A stretch of 64,000 nt of DNA, from positions 1 to 64,000 of the forward strand of contig VFZO01000005.1 in NCBI GenBank assembly GCA_016871155.1, written 5' to 3'. Source of the DNA: Acidobacteriota bacterium (GTDB taxonomy: Bacteria; Acidobacteriota; Terriglobia; Bryobacterales; Bryobacteraceae). A program made the translations under genes and the position numbers. Positions 16,563 to 25,877 of this stretch are shown piece by piece (the first letter of the stretch is position 1; every line of letters starts with the position of its first letter). Below the pieces are notes generated by a model, which was not told the DNA's origin, ran no database searches, and saw only the letters and a program-made list of their open reading frames with translations.

Positions 16563-18071
16563 CTAGTGTACCTTGTCGATCCAGTAGAGCCGCATGGATT
16601 GGCCGATTTTCTCGGTGAGCGGGTATTTTTCGAGCCATCCGAATGGGATCTCGGCACCCGCCTGGCGGGCCAGATCGGCGTCCATGTAAAAGTGCCTTAC
16701 GCTGCTGACGGTGCATCCGGCGGCGGGTTCCTCATAGCGGAACTCGACGAAGCGTCCGGGAAACAATTTGTGAACATCGGCGGTGCCAAAGTAGGCCAGA
16801 CGGCATTGGGCGATGCCGCGGCGATCCATGGCGGCGACGGTCCGGTGGAGGTCCTGGCCCCAGTCGAGATCGCTTTCGGCCAGATAACGGCCGGGCTCTC
16901 CGCGGGCCAGAGCATTGAACCAGAAGGCGTAGTCCGGATGCGCCGATAGCGAACTCCACAGCACGAGCGCAGCGGCCCACTTGTGGCGCGCCAGCACGAT
17001 GCCGGCGGCGATCGAGACGCCGGCATAAATAGGCAAGGCGTGGCGGATTCCAAGATTGATATTCGACTGGGTGATCAGAGCCAGTGGAACCACCCCGATC
17101 ACGCACGCCCAGCGGGCGCCGGGCACGAAGAGGCCAGCCACGAAAAGCGCCAGCACGGCCAGCGGAGTCTTCAGAGCAAAGCCCACCGGGAAAAAGCGCC
17201 AGTCGGACTCGCGCGAAGCGCGGCCGTTTAAGTAGGTCCAGTGCCCCTCGTCATTGTGCCGTTTCACGGCTTCATAGCCTTGATAGTAGGCGGTGAAGAA
17301 GGCGCGAAGCGCCCAAACGCGTTTCGCGAGGGAGACGCGGTCTTGTTCATGCGGCCAGGTGTATTCCTTCTTGAAGCGATAAAAAGCCAGCAGTCCAACG
17401 ACTCCCAGCAGCAGAATCGCGATCAACTGCCGCCACCGAGGCCAGCGCCGGATCAGCAAAAGGACTAGCAGGGGGGCCAAAGCGAGGAACGTCAATTTCG
17501 ATGCCAGACCCAGACCAAGCGCCGCGCCGGCCCAAAGCGCATCCGGCAAAGATTGTTCGCGCTGCCAAACGTCGAACCGCCAGCCGAAGGCGGCAAATAG
17601 GGCGGCCGGCGCCATGTCGGTGGTCGCAAGCGCACCGTGGCCGAGTATTGGCGGCAACATGGACGCGACGAACAGGGCGCCCAGGCCCGCCTCCGGCCCG
17701 GCACGGTAGCAGGTCCAGCGCCAAACGGCGACGCAGAACAGCAAGTAGAAGGGCAGAGTACCGGCGCGCGCCATGGCGAGCCGGCGCACGTAGTCTTCGC
17801 CGGTGCCCAGCATCGCATTGCCCGCTTCGTGCGGCCAGGGGAGGGCCAACTCCCTCACCCCACCGAACCAGTATGGAATCGCGGCGATGGCCACACGCCC
17901 GAGCGGCGGGTGTTGGCGCTCCCGCGTGTACTTCTTCAGGTCCCACCACTCGATGCCACAGGCAATGTGAAACGGTTCGTCGAAGGTCTGGCTGAACGTC
18001 GTCCACACGGACGCCACGCGCGCGGCGCCGATCGCCAACAACACCAAAGGAAGCCACCTGCGCACCCACAT
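16563..18071 (-). CDS. PMT/ArnT-like (GT39/GT83) membrane glycosyltransferase
   Basis: This 502-residue protein has about ten membrane helices. The acidic pair in FSQTFDEPFH, just after the first helix, is typical of GT-C glycosyltransferases that use a lipid-linked sugar. Other family-like blocks are HPPLGRV, TDMAPAALFAAFG, GLASKLTFLAL and NINLGIRHALP, and an extracytoplasmic C-terminal part begins with ESDLDWGQDL. It probably transfers a sugar to a protein or lipid on the outer face of the membrane. Its start overlaps the stop of the DUF2103 gene (TGATG). Exact donor and acceptor are unknown. Confidence 0.8.
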   Translation of the reverse strand: MWVRRWLPLVLLAIGAARVASVWTTFSQTFDEPFHIACGIEWWDLKKYTRERQHPPLGRVAIAAIPYWFGGVRELALPWPHEAGNAMLGTGEDYVRRLAMARAGTLPFYLLFCVAVWRWTCYRAGPEAGLGALFVASMLPPILGHGALATTDMAPAALFAAFGWRFDVWQREQSLPDALWAGAALGLGLASKLTFLALAPLLVLLLIRRWPRWRQLIAILLLGVVGLLAFYRFKKEYTWPHEQDRVSLAKRVWALRAFFTAYYQGYEAVKRHNDEGHWTYLNGRASRESDWRFFPVGFALKTPLAVLALFVAGLFVPGARWACVIGVVPLALITQSNINLGIRHALPIYAGVSIAAGIVLARHKWAAALVLWSSLSAHPDYAFWFNALARGEPGRYLAESDLDWGQDLHRTVAAMDRRGIAQCRLAYFGTADVHKLFPGRFVEFRYEEPAAGCTVSSVRHFYMDADLARQAGAEIPFGWLEKYPLTEKIGQSMRLYWIDKVH

Positions 18072-18379
18072 CAGACGTCCGCGGCCGCTTTCTTCAGGGC
18101 CGCCTCCAGTTCTTCCCGTCCAAGCGTGGTACTAATAAACAGCTCCTGGCGCGCTCCATCGCTCAGTCCGATGGCCTTCCAGCCGTTGGTCACGGGAACT
18201 GTCACGCGGACCTTGACCGGTCCGCGCGCATCCCGGACGATAGCGATGCGTCCCGGCACGACGCTTCGAATCTCCGGCCGATCCTTCAACAGATTTTCAA
18301 GCATGGCCCGCACACCGTCAAGGATGCTGTGCTCGATCTTGAGGCGGTTGTTCCCGGTTCGCAGCCTCATTTTCGCCAT
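18071..18379 (-). CDS. DUF2103 family protein
   Basis: This 102-residue protein matches what I recall of DUF2103, a small family annotated as metal-binding: an early IEHSILDGVRAMLENLL, then EIRSVVPGRI and repeated short beta strands (VKVRVTVPV). It sits 4 bases after the tamB stop and overlaps the next gene, so it is part of the same transcript. The function is not established. The family call rests on memory of the pattern and could be wrong. Confidence 0.55.
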   Translation of the reverse strand: MAKMRLRTGNNRLKIEHSILDGVRAMLENLLKDRPEIRSVVPGRIAIVRDARGPVKVRVTVPVTNGWKAIGLSDGARQELFISTTLGREELEAALKKAAADV

Positions 18380-18383
18380 TCGG

Positions 18384-21300
18384 CTATTTGACCTGTTTTC
18401 GTACTTGAAAGTCCAGACCGAAGGACCCGTTCTCGTCGCGCAACGCGATCAGGGACCATTCCCGGCTCATGTTCCATTCCAGGCGAACCACCTGTTGCTG
18501 GGACCGGTTCAGGTTGGTGACGAACGTCATGGTGATGTCCTTGGAGACCTGTTGCTCCACGGTGACGCGCGCCTGGGGCGTGGAGTCCAGCCCGGAGATC
18601 GTAGGGTCGATTTTGATGCGGCTGACGCCAAAGAATCGCTGCAACTGGCTGGAGATGGGCGCCGAGATGGCGCTGCCCAACAGCGAATTCGCCCCGCTTT
18701 CCAGAAACGTTCCACGCGCGCCGCTTTGGCTTGAGCCCACGGTGGCTGAGGTAGGCGAGCGCCCCACAGTCAACAGCGCGATGATTTCGCTGGGTTGCAG
18801 CGGCGGGTCCGAACGGTAGGAGACATTGAGCTTGTCCACCGGCCCGGTAAAGTTCACCACCACATTCACGCCGCGGACGCGCGTCTCCAGGTCCATGTCC
18901 AGCGTCGGTTCGATCTTGGTGGGATTGTAGAACGCTACGTCGCCCCTTTTGATCGAATACCTGTTGCCGAAGAAGTTGATGTCTCCCTGGCTGACCGAGA
19001 TGCGGCCCAGGGCCACGGGCCTTGCGCCGGTGCCGCGGACCTGGAGATTCGCCTCCGCCTGCAAGTCACTGGTTAGCGAAGTGGAAAACTGGGTCTCCGC
19101 GGCGGTCCGCACTTTGACGTCGACCTGCATGTTGGCCAAGAACTTGTTGGGTTCCTTCGGCGCGCTTTGCAACTGGCTGGATTCGGCGAGTAAACTGCCC
19201 AGGTCGGTCCGCGGCGTGAAGCCGGAACGCAGAACCGTCACCGTTCCCGAAACCAGGCTTCGCTCCGTGCTGCCGGCCAGGCTCAGGTTGGCGTCCGCCA
19301 CCGTGCTGACGCCCTCCGGGTAGCGGATGCGCACGCGGTTCGCCTGCGCCTGCAGACGGTAGAAGGTCTCCGCGCCGGCAAAATCGATGAAACCTCCCAA
19401 GGAGAGCCCGCCGCCGCCGGACTGGGCCGTGAGACGGTCTTGAATCGTGGCTCGGCGCCGGTCAAACAGGACGCGGCCGGTGACGCGATCCAGACCGTTT
19501 GGCACGCCATCCATATTCAGAGTCGCGTTCTTCAGTTCCAATCCCCCGAACACCTGCGGATTCGCCAGCTCGCCGCGCACGTTGGCCTGAATGGTGGCGA
19601 CGCCGGTCGCCACTACATCCGGACTGAAAGCCCGCAGTCCGGCGAGGTTCACATTGCCGTTCACACGAAGGTCCCACGGCCGCTTTTCCGCCAGGGAGAA
19701 CGTGCCGTTCACCGACAGGTTCGTATCCTGCCCAACAAACTTCGCGGCGCGAATCTGAATCGTCCGCCCTTCGGCGGAGAACACCACGGGTCCGTCGTTG
19801 CGCAACTCAAAGCCGCTGCCGATACCCTGCTTCCGTTCCATTTTCGCGTTCAGACCAGTCAGTGCTACGGCAACTCTCCAACGGTCGAGCTCAAGCAGCG
19901 GCCCCCGAAAATCCACGGTGCCCTGGAACGCGCCAATAAACGGCCACTCCTCCGCGACGACGCGTGTGGGCCGCAGGGTTTCAAAGACTCGAAACGGTAC
20001 ACGGCCAAACTCCAGCCGGGCGGAGCCCGGATAGCCGTCCGAAGTTTTCCACGCCGAGGTTCCCGTCACTGGCGCGCCGGCCAGACGTCCCTGCAGGTCC
20101 GCGCGAATCTCGCCACCCGAGGTGACGGCAGTAAGGTCCAGTTCTCCGTAGGGCTGCCCGTCGATCGACAGTCCGGCGAGCCTTCCTTTCGCATCGGCCG
20201 CCCGCAGTTGAAAATCGCCGTTTCGCAACAATCCGCGCAAGCGGCCGGTGGCCGAAACAGTGCCCGCTGTTCCCTTTCGAACCGCTTGCACTCTGGGCAG
20301 CGCAGCCAGATCGAGCGCGGCCAGTGTGAAGTTGACATCGACCTCTTCGCCTCGATAGCTTCCATCGCCGGAGAGTTTCGCGGGACCCTGCGTGGCTTCG
20401 AACGAGCGAACGGTAATGCCATCGGCGTTCCGGCTCAGCGTCGCGCGCAGGCGGTCCAGCCGCTCCGTTTTCCAGGCGGGGCGGAACCAGTCCAACTCGA
20501 CATCTCCATCGGGCTTGCCGATGGTGCCGCGCACATCTGCGGTGACGTTCACCAAACCCTCGACCGGTTCCGCAAAGCCGAGCTGCTCACGCAGCGAGGC
20601 GGCGTTCCAAGCCCGGCCTTCGAAGCGAGCGTCGAGCGCACTTTGCTCCCCGGCGCGCCATTTCTCCAGCGCCATCGTCGCGGCACCGGACGCCGAGGCG
20701 CCTTCGCGGGAAATCGCGAACCGCGTGAGCGTCAACTTCGACGGGGACGCGACCACGGTGGCAGTGGCCGAGTCCAGGCGGAATTTCCCGTAGCGGACAC
20801 CAGAGGCGCGCACCTGCCCGGCCACCAGCGGCTCGGCCGGTGTGCCGGAGACCGTGCCCTCAAACGCGATCGACGCCTCAGGAAGTGCGGCATCGAGGCC
20901 GGCGAGCTTTAGAGCCGGCGCGATATCGGCCAGGCTCTCCGACACGGCCTTGACGCGCAGCGTCTGATTCATGGTTCCGGAAAAGTCGACGCGCGTTGTG
21001 CCGGACCGGAGATCCGAGTTCGCGAACGCCGCCAAACCATTCGACGAGTAGCTGACGTTGAGCAGGCCTTCCAGCGGCGCCGCGCCAGGCAAGGGCGAAA
21101 GATTCAACTGTCCCTTCAAAACGAACGGACCGTTTCGTTCCCCTTCCACTCGTACCGGCCCGCTGACGGCGGCGGAGTAGCCAAGCGGCTCCTTGCGCAA
21201 CGACGCCAACGACACGCCGTCCAGGACGCCGTCCACGATGTAGCGGGTGTACGCGGCTAGCTCCGCCCGGCCTTTGAAGACGCCCGGCCCGGCGCGGACG

Positions 21301-22223
21301 GCGAGACGATCCACTACCAGGCCCTGTTTGTCCGCGCGCAGATGCCCCGTTGCCGCTGCCTGGCCCTTCGCGTCGAACTCGCCATCGTAGACGGCCTCGG
21401 CGCCGCCAGTCCAGCGAAGCGTTCCGTTGGAGCGAAGCGGTCCGCGCCCGGCGTCGATACCGAACAGACGCCGGACCTCCGAGATATCGGAAGCGACGGA
21501 CAACTCCAATTCGCCGTTCTCCCAGAACTGGCCTTTGCCTTCCGCGATGGTGGCTCCGCTCCGCGCGCGGAAGGATTCGACGACCACCAAGTCTTTCCGC
21601 AGTTCCAGCTTCGCTTGGAGGTCCACGGGCAGTTCGGGAATTCCAGGGATCTTGAGCAACAGGGCGCTGGACCCGACCGTCCCGCGATGATCGTTGAAGT
21701 GGGCGTTCAGGTTTTTTCCGCTGGCGTGAAAAGGCGTCCGGGTGTTCGAATACGAGAAGACGCCTTCGACGATCGAATACTCCTCCACCGTCAAGGCAAG
21801 GAAGTCCTCCATTGGATTTCGCGTCCCGCGGCGGACCCTCGGGGATGGGAGGTTCGTGCGGCCTTGCGCGTCAACCGAGACGTGAATCTGAGGGCGCACG
21901 ATGACGAGCTTCTTAAGATCGATGTCTTTGCTGGTGAAGGAGCGGATGTGGAAGGCGGCCTCCACCCGTTCGGCGTGAAACAGAGGCGGCTCGCCGGCAC
22001 CCTCCGAGCCGCGCAACGTGACGGCGTCTACGCGGGCGTTCATCAACTCCGGGTCGAAATCAACCTTGCCGATTGAAGCCTTTCCGCCGGTGGCCTTCTC
22101 CAGCTCCGCGACAGCGCGTTCACGGACCTTTTCCCGCAACCAATCGCTGCGCAGCATCCAGCGCCAACCGCCATAGGCGAGTAACAGCAGGAACAGCAGC
22201 GCGGCGAAGAGCTTCTTTTTCAT
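18384..22223 (-). CDS. tamB: Translocation and assembly module protein TamB (DUF490)
   Basis: This 1,279-residue protein has a single N-terminal membrane anchor (MKKKLFAALLFLLLLAYGG). A very long series of beta-strand repeats spans the rest, with an AsmA-like region near residue 100 (ATGGKASIGKVDF) and the conserved C-terminal TamB/DUF490 domain from about residue 950 (GDINFFGNRYSIKRGDVAF, DPPLQPSEIIALLTVGR). TamB bridges inner and outer membranes and is linked to outer-membrane protein insertion and lipid transport. ATG 22223 overlaps the upstream SurA-like gene's stop (ATGA). It is encoded downstream of a TamA/BamA-like barrel, so the pair forms a TAM module. Confidence 0.9.
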   Translation of the reverse strand: MKKKLFAALLFLLLLAYGGWRWMLRSDWLREKVRERAVAELEKATGGKASIGKVDFDPELMNARVDAVTLRGSEGAGEPPLFHAERVEAAFHIRSFTSKDIDLKKLVIVRPQIHVSVDAQGRTNLPSPRVRRGTRNPMEDFLALTVEEYSIVEGVFSYSNTRTPFHASGKNLNAHFNDHRGTVGSSALLLKIPGIPELPVDLQAKLELRKDLVVVESFRARSGATIAEGKGQFWENGELELSVASDISEVRRLFGIDAGRGPLRSNGTLRWTGGAEAVYDGEFDAKGQAAATGHLRADKQGLVVDRLAVRAGPGVFKGRAELAAYTRYIVDGVLDGVSLASLRKEPLGYSAAVSGPVRVEGERNGPFVLKGQLNLSPLPGAAPLEGLLNVSYSSNGLAAFANSDLRSGTTRVDFSGTMNQTLRVKAVSESLADIAPALKLAGLDAALPEASIAFEGTVSGTPAEPLVAGQVRASGVRYGKFRLDSATATVVASPSKLTLTRFAISREGASASGAATMALEKWRAGEQSALDARFEGRAWNAASLREQLGFAEPVEGLVNVTADVRGTIGKPDGDVELDWFRPAWKTERLDRLRATLSRNADGITVRSFEATQGPAKLSGDGSYRGEEVDVNFTLAALDLAALPRVQAVRKGTAGTVSATGRLRGLLRNGDFQLRAADAKGRLAGLSIDGQPYGELDLTAVTSGGEIRADLQGRLAGAPVTGTSAWKTSDGYPGSARLEFGRVPFRVFETLRPTRVVAEEWPFIGAFQGTVDFRGPLLELDRWRVAVALTGLNAKMERKQGIGSGFELRNDGPVVFSAEGRTIQIRAAKFVGQDTNLSVNGTFSLAEKRPWDLRVNGNVNLAGLRAFSPDVVATGVATIQANVRGELANPQVFGGLELKNATLNMDGVPNGLDRVTGRVLFDRRRATIQDRLTAQSGGGGLSLGGFIDFAGAETFYRLQAQANRVRIRYPEGVSTVADANLSLAGSTERSLVSGTVTVLRSGFTPRTDLGSLLAESSQLQSAPKEPNKFLANMQVDVKVRTAAETQFSTSLTSDLQAEANLQVRGTGARPVALGRISVSQGDINFFGNRYSIKRGDVAFYNPTKIEPTLDMDLETRVRGVNVVVNFTGPVDKLNVSYRSDPPLQPSEIIALLTVGRSPTSATVGSSQSGARGTFLESGANSLLGSAISAPISSQLQRFFGVSRIKIDPTISGLDSTPQARVTVEQQVSKDITMTFVTNLNRSQQQVVRLEWNMSREWSLIALRDENGSFGLDFQVRKQVK

Positions 22224-22837
22224 CGGCGCGCTCCCTTCGCCTGGAAGGTCTCGATATGCGTCACCTGACGCGTTTCGCGCAGCCACTGGTCCAACAAACG
22301 GGCCGACTCGGCCGCGACGAACTCCGCCTCGAGCCGTTCGCGCGCCGCGTCGAAGGCCGGCTTGGGACCCTCCGGCTTCCAACGGCCGTAGAACTCCTTC
22401 AGCGTATCGTCCGTGATTTGAACGGCGGGCCGGAACCGGTATGCGAGAAACCGCTCAAACGTGATGCGCCACGCCAGATCCGACTCCAGGTCGGACTCCG
22501 TGAGCCGGTACTCCGCTAGAGCTGCGTCGAGGTTCGGAACCTGCCTCCGGACGCCTTCCAGCGCGGCCCGGACTTCATCCGGCTGAGCCATTGGATAGCG
22601 GCTGATACGGATCTCGTCCTTTACCAGAGCCTGTTCAATCAGACGGTTCCTGGTTTCGTCCCAAATCGCCTGGGACTCGTCGAGCGGGGTGCGATTGAGC
22701 AGCGCAGCCGCGCGCAACGAACGGCGTACCATGCCGTCTGTGATGATGGCCCGGCCCACGGTGGCCACAATGCGGTCCACCACCACGGCGCCGAGCGCCA
22801 GCGCGAGAATCGAAAATAGGAGCGCGCGCCGAATCAA
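22220..22837 (-). CDS. SurA N-terminal-like periplasmic chaperone lacking a PPIase domain
   Basis: This 205-residue protein has a hydrophobic leader (ALLFSILALALGAVVVD). It is followed by a SurA/SurA_N-like helical domain (DRIVATVGRAIITDGMV, RNRLIEQALVKDEI) and a C-terminal coil. The parvulin isomerase domain seen in SurA is absent. The start is probably TTG 22837, which overlaps the stop of the upstream barrel gene (TTGA). Located between tamA-like and tamB genes, it probably guards outer-membrane substrates for the TAM (inference). Confidence 0.75.
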   Translation of the reverse strand: MIRRALLFSILALALGAVVVDRIVATVGRAIITDGMVRRSLRAAALLNRTPLDESQAIWDETRNRLIEQALVKDEIRISRYPMAQPDEVRAALEGVRRQVPNLDAALAEYRLTESDLESDLAWRITFERFLAYRFRPAVQITDDTLKEFYGRWKPEGPKPAFDAARERLEAEFVAAESARLLDQWLRETRQVTHIETFQAKGARR

Positions 22838-25785
22838 AACGTTTGTCCTAACGAGAAGTGAAACTGCAGTTGATTGATCCGCTGCACAAGCCGGGTTCCG
22901 CCGCCTTGCAGCAGTTGGTCCCGCGTGCCCCGGAAGCCGAAGAACTTGGGCGAGTTGGGCGAAAATCCGATATCGAAGCGCACGGGTCCCACGGGCGTTC
23001 GATAGCGGATTCCGAAGCCGGCCGCATGGACCATGTAGTCGAAGTCTTGCACGTTGCGCTGCTTCATGCGGAGCGAAATTTTGTCGAGCTCCTTGTAGAC
23101 GTTGCCCATGTCGTGGAACAGGACTCCGCCAAAGGTGTCGCCAATTAACGGGAAGCGCAACTCCAGTGCGTTCATAAGCAAGGCTTTTCCGCCGACGGGG
23201 AATCCGGTGGAGAGGTCACGGGGACCGGCCTGATTGTCGGGAAAACCGCGATGCGTCGCGCCGCCGCCGGAGAAGAACCGCTCCGGCAACGGGACGTCCC
23301 GGCGCGGGCCGGAGGCGTTGTGGGCATACATGCCGCCGAGCGTGGTAATCCGCGCCAGCACCAGGTCCTTGCGAATCCGGTGATAGGAGGAGTTCCGGAC
23401 AATCAGGCGGAGGAAGTCCGACTGTGAGCCGAAATAACTGTTGGCCACACCAAAATCGACGGTGTTGTAGACGCCGCGCCGCGAGTCGGTGGGGTCGTCG
23501 CGTTTATCCTGCACGAACGACGTCGACACGATTCCGACGCGGACAGGCTGCGAAAGAAGCGGAATCAGAGCCGGATCGATGACCAGCGTGTTTTGGTCAA
23601 TATTGACGCGCCGGAAGGTAAACCGGTATTGCACGGTGTTGGCTTTGGAGAGCTTCTGGCCCAACTGGACCGACGACTCGAAGCGCTGCGCTTCAAATGT
23701 GCGAATGTCCCGTGAATTATCATAGAGACTCGTGAAATTCAGGTTCAGCCGGTCGTTGCCGGTGAACTGCGGCGCGTAGTAGCTGATCACGGCGCGTTCC
23801 TGAAAACGGGAAAGCTGGGTACGGAATGAGACCGTGTGCCCCAAACCCATGAAGTTCACGCGGCTGACGCCGAAATTGACGCGAGGGGAGAAGCCGGGCG
23901 CGCCGGCCGGAGCGTCGAAAGTGCCGATGCCGCCGCCGATGCGTGCCAACTGCGCGCCGAATCCAAACGTGTACGAGTAGCGGCTCGCCTCTTCCAGGCG
24001 GTAGAGCACGTTCTTGTCGCGCTCGCGGCCCTGCGGATTCTGCAAGGCAATGTCGACCTTCGCGAAGATTCCAAGATCATATAAGCGGCGCTGCGCTTCG
24101 ATGATTGCGCTTTGCGACAGCGGGTCCCCCGTGTTCAGGCTGATCCGGTCGTAGATCAGACGCGGGCGCGTGGTTCGATAGCCCGTGACCAGCACGCGGC
24201 GCACAAAGTTACGGCGGCCTTCGCTGGCGACGAAGCGCACGTTCACGAAGTTCGTCTGTTCCACGGGCTCCACGGCGAACTCCAGCGTAGCGTCCGGAAA
24301 ACCGTTGTTGAAGTAGAAATTCAGAATCCAGTCGCGGTCGGCCAGCAGCGCGGCCTCCGAGAATGGCTGGCTCTCAACGGTCCGCAATCCAAGCTGCACC
24401 GCCTCAACGTCGCGCAGGTTGACGCCGCTGAGTTCGACGGACTTGACGAACCATTGCGCGCCTTCGTGAATCGCGAGAAATACGGCGATTTCGTTGGGAT
24501 GATTCCGATAGCCCCGTTCCACGCGGCTTTCGATGCGCACGTCGCGGAAACCGTTCGAGCGGTAGAGATAGCCGATCGCGTCGATGTCCTTGCGCAGCAT
24601 CTCTTCGCTGAACCTGCCGTTGCGATAGCGCAGCCGGGTCGAGGCGGTAATGGAGAGCCGCTCCCGGATCGTTCTGGTGTCGAAGTATTCGTTACCCGAC
24701 ACTGCCACGTGAGCCAGCTTGTACCGCTCCCCGCGGTTCACAGTGAATAGGACAGTCTGCTCGCCGGTAGCCTGCGCGCCGGTGATGCCGAAATCGACGC
24801 TAGCGTCGAAAAAACCGAGACCGTGCAGATACGACGCGATGTTCCGGTTGCCTTCGACCAGCAAATCCCGATCGACAGTGCGCTCCTGAAAGACCGGCAC
24901 CAGCTGGCGCAGCCTGCCGCGCGACAGGCGCGCGCCCTCGGCGCGGATCCGGGTTTTCGGGCCCGTTTCGACACGCAGATGCGGCCGTACGCGATTGCCG
25001 GCCGCCACGTACTCCAGGTCGTCCAGCGTCACCTTGGCCATTAGGAAATCGCGCTTCTGGAACGAATACCGCACGCGCTCCAGCCCGCGTTGCACGCGGG
25101 ACTCCGTGACGTGTTTGTACCCGCCCGTGCCGAAAAGCCGGGCCCATCGGGAGGCGCTCAAGATCTGCTTCGCCGTCATGGCGCTCTCACCGGTGACAAC
25201 GGGCTGGGTAAATCGTGCCCGCCGTCCAGTGCCGATTTCGAAATTGAGGTTTACCTGCTGAGTCAGAGCGTCGTACTGAAACGCGGGCTTCACGGTGGCC
25301 CGGTGGAACCCGTTATCGCGGAGAAGCGAGAGCATGTTCTGGGTGGAGTCCAGCAGGTAATCCTCGGTGAACTCCTGCCCGAGTTCCAGACGCGAGGCGC
25401 CAATCAACTGGCTTTCGTTGGGCGGGTCTGCGACGGCGTTAACATTCACCCGCCCCACAAACCACGAGGTTTCCGTTTGGAACTCAAGGATCACCCCGTC
25501 GCCGCTTAGCACGGCGTCGACATCGATGACGTAGTAGCGGCCAGTCTCATAGAGCTTCTCGAGCGCCAGAGTGATGCGAGCGGGATCGAAGAGTTCACCT
25601 GGCTTGAGCGGATTGATTCGCTCGAGCGTCGCCAGCGGGTAGGGCTGGGCGTCCGGCGAGTAGCGGATTCCCGCGATGCGCCGGCCGGTAAACGGCGATT
25701 CCGGAGGAGTCGTCTGGGCCGCCGCCGTCACCGCCGAGACAACGAAAAGCGGCACGAGTCCCTTGTAACGATTGGGCAACGCCAC
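22834..25785 (-). CDS. BamA/TamA-family outer-membrane assembly barrel with POTRA domains
   Basis: This protein of about 983 residues has a signal (GLVPLFVVSAVTAAAQ), several POTRA domains across roughly residues 30-590 (for example RGERYKLAHVAVSGNEYF and ARFTQPVVTGESAMTAKQI) and a C-terminal Omp85/D15 barrel ending in the aromatic signature QLQFHFSLGQTF. Barrel lid motifs such as FFSGGGATHRGFPDNQAG (family R-G-F/Y) are present. The context with tamB favours TamA; the number of POTRAs would be unusually high for TamA and nearer BamA. I prefer GTG 25785 over TTG 25788 because it lies 8 bases after a TATCAT hexamer. Confidence 0.88.
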   Translation of the reverse strand: MALPNRYKGLVPLFVVSAVTAAAQTTPPESPFTGRRIAGIRYSPDAQPYPLATLERINPLKPGELFDPARITLALEKLYETGRYYVIDVDAVLSGDGVILEFQTETSWFVGRVNVNAVADPPNESQLIGASRLELGQEFTEDYLLDSTQNMLSLLRDNGFHRATVKPAFQYDALTQQVNLNFEIGTGRRARFTQPVVTGESAMTAKQILSASRWARLFGTGGYKHVTESRVQRGLERVRYSFQKRDFLMAKVTLDDLEYVAAGNRVRPHLRVETGPKTRIRAEGARLSRGRLRQLVPVFQERTVDRDLLVEGNRNIASYLHGLGFFDASVDFGITGAQATGEQTVLFTVNRGERYKLAHVAVSGNEYFDTRTIRERLSITASTRLRYRNGRFSEEMLRKDIDAIGYLYRSNGFRDVRIESRVERGYRNHPNEIAVFLAIHEGAQWFVKSVELSGVNLRDVEAVQLGLRTVESQPFSEAALLADRDWILNFYFNNGFPDATLEFAVEPVEQTNFVNVRFVASEGRRNFVRRVLVTGYRTTRPRLIYDRISLNTGDPLSQSAIIEAQRRLYDLGIFAKVDIALQNPQGRERDKNVLYRLEEASRYSYTFGFGAQLARIGGGIGTFDAPAGAPGFSPRVNFGVSRVNFMGLGHTVSFRTQLSRFQERAVISYYAPQFTGNDRLNLNFTSLYDNSRDIRTFEAQRFESSVQLGQKLSKANTVQYRFTFRRVNIDQNTLVIDPALIPLLSQPVRVGIVSTSFVQDKRDDPTDSRRGVYNTVDFGVANSYFGSQSDFLRLIVRNSSYHRIRKDLVLARITTLGGMYAHNASGPRRDVPLPERFFSGGGATHRGFPDNQAGPRDLSTGFPVGGKALLMNALELRFPLIGDTFGGVLFHDMGNVYKELDKISLRMKQRNVQDFDYMVHAAGFGIRYRTPVGPVRFDIGFSPNSPKFFGFRGTRDQLLQGGGTRLVQRINQLQFHFSLGQTF

Positions 25786-25793
25786 CAAAGCTC

Positions 25794-25799
25794 ATGATA
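25794..25799 (-). promoter_or_regulatory. -10-like hexamer (TATCAT), start-proximal
   Basis: On the minus strand TATCAT is followed by 8 bases and then GTG 25785 (5 bases before TTG 25788). There is no Shine-Dalgarno sequence. It would drive the tamA-like/surA-like/tamB operon as a leaderless transcript. Confidence 0.35.
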
Positions 25800-25877
25800 C
25801 CGCGCACCCCGGCGCTGGACTTTACATCGGACCGGCGTCGCGCTATGTCATAATGTGGCCAACCCAGGAGGGAACCC

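Noticed and set aside
19440-20912. 490-codon plus-strand open frame opposite tamB
   Set aside because: Low-complexity Arg/Gln-rich shadow with no start context.
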